Part shown: positions 16,990 through 20,621 of the stretch, piece by piece
How the letters are laid out: each line of letters opens with the position of its first letter
Numbering within the stretch: position 1 is the stretch's first letter
Assembly: GCA_039024435.1 (NCBI GenBank)
Contig: JBCCQH010000126.1
Location: 1-20,621 of the forward strand
Length of the DNA: 20,621 nucleotides
Reading direction: 5' to 3'
DNA from: JBCCQH01 sp039024435
GTDB taxonomy: Bacteria > Bacteroidota > Bacteroidia > J057 > JADKCL01
Notes under the pieces: generated by a model
Told to the model about the DNA's origin: nothing
What the model saw: the letters and a program-made list of their open reading frames with translations, nothing else
Database searches by the model: none
Translations under genes and position numbers: made by a program

Positions 16990-17298
16990 CTACTCTTCCT
17001 CCAGAATCTCGATAATGATAAAATCATTCGGTCTGGAGCCGTAGACCACACAGTAATGATCGTCGGGCAAAGCCTCAATCGTCACTGCTCCGCGGGAGAA
17101 ACCTGAGTATAGATCGCCGTAATTTTGTTGCGAAGCTTCCGCAGCGGCTTTCAATACTTGGCATTCCTGAGCGGTCGGGCTACTTTCGCTCACAAATTCT
17201 ACGAGGGACGGGGTTGCCTCCGCAGTACTGAACGAAAGAGAAAACGTACAGAGCATTCCTGCGACAAGCAGGGCGTACAAAAACTGGTAACGTTTCAT
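16990..17298 (-). CDS. Small secreted protein, function unknown
   Basis: A 102-residue protein: MKRYQF, a hydrophobic core at about 7-23 and signal peptidase I sites at STA|EA or AEA|TP (after residue 26 or 28), leaving a mature chain of about 75 residues. The mature part has two cysteines (C46, C83), which could form a disulfide, a helical alanine/glutamine segment and a C-terminal hydrophobic strand followed by glutamates (IIIEILEEE). No family is recognised. The gene converges on the lipoprotein gene, and a Bacteroidota-like promoter precedes it. Confidence 0.7.
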   Translation of the reverse strand: MKRYQFLYALLVAGMLCTFSLSFSTAEATPSLVEFVSESSPTAQECQVLKAAAEASQQNYGDLYSGFSRGAVTIEALPDDHYCVVYGSRPNDFIIIEILEEE

Positions 17299-17634
17299 AA
17301 CACAATGAGCTTAAAGGTAAAAAAACGACTAATTCTTATTCAATCGGACCGCCAAGGTACAAAATTTATGGGGCACAACCTGCGCTTTTCGACCAATAAA
17401 CTAAGAACCAACGCTAAATTTTCCATGTTGCGACATGTGACTGGCAAATCACATAGGTGGAGAGGTGAAACGCTCACCATCTGCTGATCAGAAGGAGTGA
17501 CAAACCGACTCCGGGAAACCCTTCATTCCCAATTGTCTAGGAAAGCGTCTCCCAAATTGCAAAGATTGTAACCTTTCCTGGAATCGGTAGGCCGCACTGG
17601 GTCATTAGAATTTCTTATGATATCCATCAACGAT
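17299..17634. other. 336-bp intergenic region between two minus-strand genes
   Basis: No gene is supported. Besides the promoter candidates it holds two small dyads next to each other: CATGT-TGCG-ACATG (about 17424-17437) and ATGTGA-N8-TCACAT (17435-17454). They may be regulatory, but their distance from the start codon (about 130 bp) is large. Confidence 0.5.
17312..17343 (-). promoter_or_regulatory. Candidate Bacteroidota promoter for the small secreted gene
   Basis: On the minus strand TTG (17343-17341) is separated by 21 bases from TACCTTTA (17319-17312), close to the TTG-N19-21-TAnnTTTG pattern. The resulting leader would be only about 7 bases. An alternative -7 element TACCTTGG lies at 17359-17352 and would give a longer leader. 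Confidence 0.4.
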
Positions 17635-17961
17635 TCAAACCACAATCTCGACCGTGGCGCATTGGTCTTCCGAAAGCACCCCCACTCGGTAGTCACCTTC
17701 CGGATAGTGGGTCAGATTGAGGCGGTATACATTGAGGCCGGGCTTGCAACGGCGTTCCTTTTGCAAGCAGACCACATTGGAATCATTAAACAAGAGCAGG
17801 TTTACCATCCCTTTTCCTGGGGAGCGAAAGTGCAACTCAAAATGTCCCCCTTCCTGTTCCCGGCTGGGCCGGACTTTCAGAGAAAACTGGGCATCGCGGC
17901 GGCGCTGCGGGCGTTCTCGCTCGGTTTCCAGAATCAGTTCATTGAGAAAGTCTGCATTCAT
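17635..17961 (-). CDS. Small protein resembling a free-standing T9SS-sorting-domain fold, no signal peptide
   Basis: A 108-residue protein from ATG 17961 (MNADFLNELI); an alternative in-frame ATG at 17967 adds only two residues. There is no signal peptide. From about residue 25 to the end strands follow the order seen in type A sorting domains: QFSLKVRP, HFELHFRSPGKG, MVNLLLFNDSNVVCLQ, GLNVYRLNLTHYPEGDYRVGVL and a final CATVEIVV. In particular GLNVYRLNL-x4-PEGDYRV parallels the 'G-x-H-x-L-x-x-x-x-L-x-x-G-L-Y-F' part of the neighbouring secreted proteins. Three cysteines are present (C65, C72, C101). It could be a cytoplasmic protein of similar fold, a fragment of a larger secreted protein, or unrelated. 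An overlapping plus-strand frame (17617-17970) lacks such a pattern and is judged a shadow. Confidence 0.65.
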   Translation of the reverse strand: MNADFLNELILETERERPQRRRDAQFSLKVRPSREQEGGHFELHFRSPGKGMVNLLLFNDSNVVCLQKERRCKPGLNVYRLNLTHYPEGDYRVGVLSEDQCATVEIVV

Positions 17962-17967
17962 AACCAT

Positions 17968-18464
17968 TGAACTTCAGTTCAGTAAACACATGAACCCCGT
18001 GGCGTAACAGTTGTTCAGTTTTCGTAGAACTTCGCAAAAACCGCCGTCAAATAAAGCGGTCAAAAATGAGGAGAGAAATTGGTGATCCCCGGTTTTTTCC
18101 TCAATCTCGGCTCATTTTGGCCGACACCGCTGGGATTCTGAGCCGAACCAGTTCGCGCAGAAAGCACACCAGAAAATAGTCGCCGAGCGGTGCAAAAATG
18201 CCCAAACAAAATCACCGGATTAAATTTAAACCGCCTCCCAGGACTCCCCGGTGCAGAACGCCGGGATACCCCCGAATCTTCCCGGTAAAATGGGTAGCAG
18301 GCGCTTGCCGTGCCCTCCACCTGCAAGGATTTGCCGAGCCCGACGCTATTGGCGTCCACCCCACTAAATAGGGCATCTCTGTCCCACCAATGTTGATAGT
18401 CCAGGGGACCGCGTAGCCAAAATTTGCTTAAATTTACCCCTTTAATACCGCGCCGAAAACGCCC
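17968..18464. other. 497-bp intergenic region between divergent genes
   Basis: No gene is supported; a 160-codon minus-strand frame (18060-18542) has no domain pattern and runs into the next gene. Next to the small minus-strand gene is a 14-bp inverted repeat TGAACT-TC-AGTTCA (17968-17981), a possible operator. At 18036-18060 a weak minus-strand hairpin (ACCGC...GCGGT) followed by five Ts resembles a leader terminator for that gene. A TAAATTTA near 18429 is a poor -7 candidate for the plus-strand gene. Confidence 0.5.
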
Positions 18465-20243
18465 ATGAAGAAGATCATACTGTCCGACAATAAGCAAAAC
18501 CAACTGGTCGACGAAATCACCGATGCGCTCCTCCAGCGCCATTCATTTGCCGGTGGTTACATCGGTGGAAAAGAGGTCGCCGGATTTTGCCCCCACCAGC
18601 AGGTCAACAATTTCATCATGTTTCGCATCTACCAAGATTGGAATGCGCACATGCAGGGCTTTGTCCACCCGTACTTTGATTTTGGCCAGGCCGAAGTACG
18701 GGAAGCCATGCGGCGGTTTCAAAATACCGTTTCGCGTCACATTCGGATTTCTGAGAAAGACATGCGCAAACTCGTCCGGCAGGCAGTCTACAATTGCTTG
18801 CGGCTGGTGCTGAATCCCCAGGAAACCATCGTCAATTTCTTCTTCTCCAATGCCCAGGTGATTCCTGCGGAAATCTACCGCCGCCACGCGCCCTACTTCA
18901 GCGATTTTGACTTTGCGATTCAAGCCATCATGCGCTACCTGGAAAACAACGACTTGCGCAAGATCGAGCGGACGCTGTTCCTGGAAAAATTCAACCGCGT
19001 AATCGCCCTGTTTGAAGAAAAAGAAGCCAAACGCATCGGCGAGTACCAGCGCTTCCTTTTCCGCCGCCTGACCGGCAAGGAGATGGATGACATCGTGGGG
19101 GGTGCCCCCCGCCCCACCGAAGATCCGACCGCCGAGCGCAAAAAGGCCGAAGCCGAGCGCAAAGCTGAAGAAGCCCGCCTGCAAGCCGAAGCGGAAAAAC
19201 GCGAGGAAGAACGCCTTGCCGCTCAAATGCGCCGGGAAGAAGAAGCCCGGAAAGCTGCGGAAGAAGCACGCAAGCAAGCCGAAGCCAAAAAAGCAGAAGC
19301 GGACCGCAAAGCCGAAGAAGCACGCAAAAAAGCCGAAGCGGACCGCAACAAGCCCCGGGTCATCCTCAATCCCCGGCCCCGACCGGAAACACCGGCAACC
19401 CCACCTCCACCTCCGCCCCCGGAAAAGAAGCCTTCGATCCCAGCGTGGGTGGAAAAACCCAAAACCAAATCCGATCCCAAACCGCCGGAGCCCCCCAAAC
19501 CTAAGCCCAAAGAAGTGGGCAAGTCCACCTTACCGGCCTGGATCGAACGCCCCGAACGCAAACCCCATCCCGAAGTCAAGGTCAAACCCCGCAGTGAGCC
19601 CGATCCCCCGGCTTCCCCCTCAGTGCCCCCCAAAACCGTGGCCTCCGAATCCGAAAAGCCCCGCACCCTGTCCGATGCGATGCGCGAAAAGCAAGAGGAG
19701 CGCTCACCTTCCCTGAACGAAATGTTTGCCAGGCGCGAAGAAAAGCGGGACGATGTCTCGGAACCACAACCTGAACCCAAGGCCCAAACGCCGCCTACCC
19801 TGGCGGATCAACCGGTTGCGTCCCCTCCTCCGCAAAAGGAAACGCCTCCACCTCCGGCCGAAGAACCCAAAGCGGAAGGCCCACCCCCGGTATCGCTGTT
19901 TACCAGCCTCGATTCCGAGGACAAAACGGAAGCCGAAAAACCCCGCACCCTCGCCGATTCCTTTCAAGACCGATCCAACTCGGGCAGCATCAACGAAAAA
20001 ATCGCGGGCAAAGCAATCAAAACCGAACAGATCCCCGTCCACAAGCAATTCCAGTTCGTGCAGCGGGTATTTGGCGGGAGCAGCGTCAAGTTCAAGGTCG
20101 TCCTCGACAAAATCAACAAGACCAGCACCGTCGAAGAGGCATTGGGAGTGCTCGACAAATATGTCTACAACGACCCCAACGTGAACCGCAACGACAAGGT
20201 CGCGAAGGAATTCGAAACCCTGGTACGAAACAAATTTGCCTAG
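18465..20243 (+). CDS. Coiled-coil and proline-rich multidomain protein, function unknown
   Basis: A 592-residue protein without signal peptide. Residues 1-210 are a folded, largely helical domain (e.g. VNNFIMFRIYQDWN, HIRISEKDMRKLVRQAVYNCL). Residues 222-295 form an Ala/Glu/Lys coiled coil (repeats of KAEAERKAEEAR). About 296-515 is proline-rich and probably disordered, with repeated short motifs: SIPAWVEKP (324-332) and TLPAWIERP (355-363), then EKPRTLSD (397-404) and EKPRTLAD (491-498), each of the latter followed by a serine/Asn-Glu segment (SLNEMF, SINEKI). Residues 520-592 are a compact conserved-looking tail: IPVHKQFQFVQRVFGGSS, then VEEALGVLDKYVYNDPNVNRNDKVAKEF. The layout of a rod plus flexible linker between two globular ends suggests a cytoplasmic scaffold or linker. 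I know of Bacteroidota hypothetical proteins with similar tails but cannot name a function. It appears to be transcribed alone. Confidence 0.85.
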   Translation: MKKIILSDNKQNQLVDEITDALLQRHSFAGGYIGGKEVAGFCPHQQVNNFIMFRIYQDWNAHMQGFVHPYFDFGQAEVREAMRRFQNTVSRHIRISEKDMRKLVRQAVYNCLRLVLNPQETIVNFFFSNAQVIPAEIYRRHAPYFSDFDFAIQAIMRYLENNDLRKIERTLFLEKFNRVIALFEEKEAKRIGEYQRFLFRRLTGKEMDDIVGGAPRPTEDPTAERKKAEAERKAEEARLQAEAEKREEERLAAQMRREEEARKAAEEARKQAEAKKAEADRKAEEARKKAEADRNKPRVILNPRPRPETPATPPPPPPPEKKPSIPAWVEKPKTKSDPKPPEPPKPKPKEVGKSTLPAWIERPERKPHPEVKVKPRSEPDPPASPSVPPKTVASESEKPRTLSDAMREKQEERSPSLNEMFARREEKRDDVSEPQPEPKAQTPPTLADQPVASPPPQKETPPPPAEEPKAEGPPPVSLFTSLDSEDKTEAEKPRTLADSFQDRSNSGSINEKIAGKAIKTEQIPVHKQFQFVQRVFGGSSVKFKVVLDKINKTSTVEEALGVLDKYVYNDPNVNRNDKVAKEFETLVRNKFA

Positions 20244-20395
20244 CGCACTGACGGTATTCGATTCTCTGGTCACCCAAAAGCAGCTTTGCTGAACATTGCG
20301 CTTATATTTCCCAGACCCAGGGTTGCGCGAAATCTCGGCGCGGACCGAGGTTTGCGGTTCCTTTTTCATTCCTCCATACCCTCACCGCCCCCCGA

Positions 20396-20502
20396 GCCGG
20401 GAGTTTCCGCCGGGCAAAAACGGCGGGGGTGGGGAATAAAGGCCGGATGCAAGGAGGCCGTTTTCCCCACCCCCGCCAACTTGCCGGCGGGAAACTCCCG
20501 GC
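20396..20502. repeat. Large imperfect inverted repeat, about 107 bp
   Basis: The left arm (about 20396-20444) starts GCCGGGAGTTTCC and contains GGCGGGGGTGGGGAA; the right arm (about 20456-20502) is its near-complete reverse complement, ending GGAAACTCCCGGC. The arms differ by a few substitutions and single-base gaps and flank an 11-base loop. A transcript across it would form a very stable hairpin. It may be a small non-autonomous mobile element, a REP-like repeat or a structured RNA end. Confidence 0.75.
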
Positions 20503-20519
20503 GAAAACCTCAAACCAAC

Positions 20520-20539
20520 AAAAAACCGGGCTAGCCCGG
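20520..20539 (-). terminator. Minus-strand intrinsic terminator candidate
   Basis: CCGGGCTAGCCCGG (20526-20539) is a perfect 14-bp palindrome. Read on the minus strand it is directly followed by six Ts (20525-20520), the form of an intrinsic terminator. It would end a minus-strand gene lying beyond the right edge. Confidence 0.55.
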
Positions 20540-20621
20540 ATCCTCCCACTCCCAAAAGTCGAAGCATTCGTGAATGCTTCGCCAAATTTACTTGCGGAGC
20601 TCGCTCCGCCCTTGCTCTGAC

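Larger units (their letters stand above)
20244..20621. other. 378-bp gene-free right end packed with inverted repeats
   Basis: No gene is supported. Besides the large inverted repeat and the palindrome at 20526-20539, there are two further short perfect stems: GAAGCATTC-GT-GAATGCTTC (20561-20580) and GCGGAG-CTCG-CTCCGC (20594-20609). A TATATTTC near 20303 resembles a -7 element, but no downstream gene is within the window to test it. Confidence 0.6.

Noticed and set aside
17435..17454. TGTGA...TCACA dyad as a CRP-type site
   Set aside because: The spacer is 8 bases rather than the 6 of the known CRP site, and its position is far from any start codon.
17617..17970. 117-codon plus-strand frame opposite the sorting-domain-like gene
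   Set aside because: The minus-strand product has a coherent beta-strand pattern and the plus-strand one does not.
18240..18420. Possible structured RNA or tRNA in the gap before the coiled-coil gene
   Set aside because: No cloverleaf, no T-arm motif and no convincing paired stems on reading both strands.
18060..18542. 160-codon minus-strand frame
   Set aside because: It overlaps the well-supported start of the coiled-coil gene and shows no protein-like pattern.

Overview
The window looks like a chromosomal segment of a GC-rich Bacteroidota bacterium, plausibly of the Saprospirales/Lewinella type. Two tandem secreted proteins end in a type A type IX secretion (T9SS) sorting domain. A lipoprotein carries a Bacteroidota-style acidic stretch after its lipidated cysteine. 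Possible TAnnTTTG-like promoter elements precede some genes, and Shine-Dalgarno sequences are mostly absent. The phylum call rests mainly on the T9SS domains; the order is a guess. I see no rRNA, tRNA, CRISPR array or insertion sequence.

Region 1 (1-2354, minus strand) is an open-ended coding region that leaves the window on the left. It encodes an N-terminal SIR2 domain, a central NB-ARC/STAND ATPase and C-terminal 40-residue TPR repeats, the layout of bacterial NLR-like immune sensors. The first two TPR units are exact DNA copies over 88 bp. This is the strongest candidate for a defence system in the window.

Region 2 (2627-10515, plus strand) holds a secreted 453-residue protein of unknown function with an internally repeated beta domain, then a 2068-residue protein with no signal peptide. 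The large protein has a helical N-terminal quarter and a very long beta-rich remainder built from recurring 'I/V-x-I-D-x-L' strands, somewhat like AsmA/TamB-type proteins. I could not assign it to a known family.

Region 3 (10728-15282, plus strand) is a tandem pair of paralogous secreted right-handed beta-helix proteins (710 and 714 residues) with SprB-like and T9SS sorting domains. The duplication includes a conserved 35-bp block about 135 bp upstream of each start, which also fixes the start of the second copy. A strong intrinsic terminator closes the pair.

Region 4 (15857-20243) holds a probable surface lipoprotein (plus), two small minus-strand genes (a secreted 102-residue protein and a 108-residue protein resembling a free-standing T9SS-sorting-domain fold without signal peptide), and a 592-residue coiled-coil/proline-rich protein (plus). 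The right end (20244-20621) has no gene but is packed with inverted repeats, including one of about 107 bp. Apart from the beta-helix pair, no clear multi-gene pathway links these genes; most look like separate transcription units.
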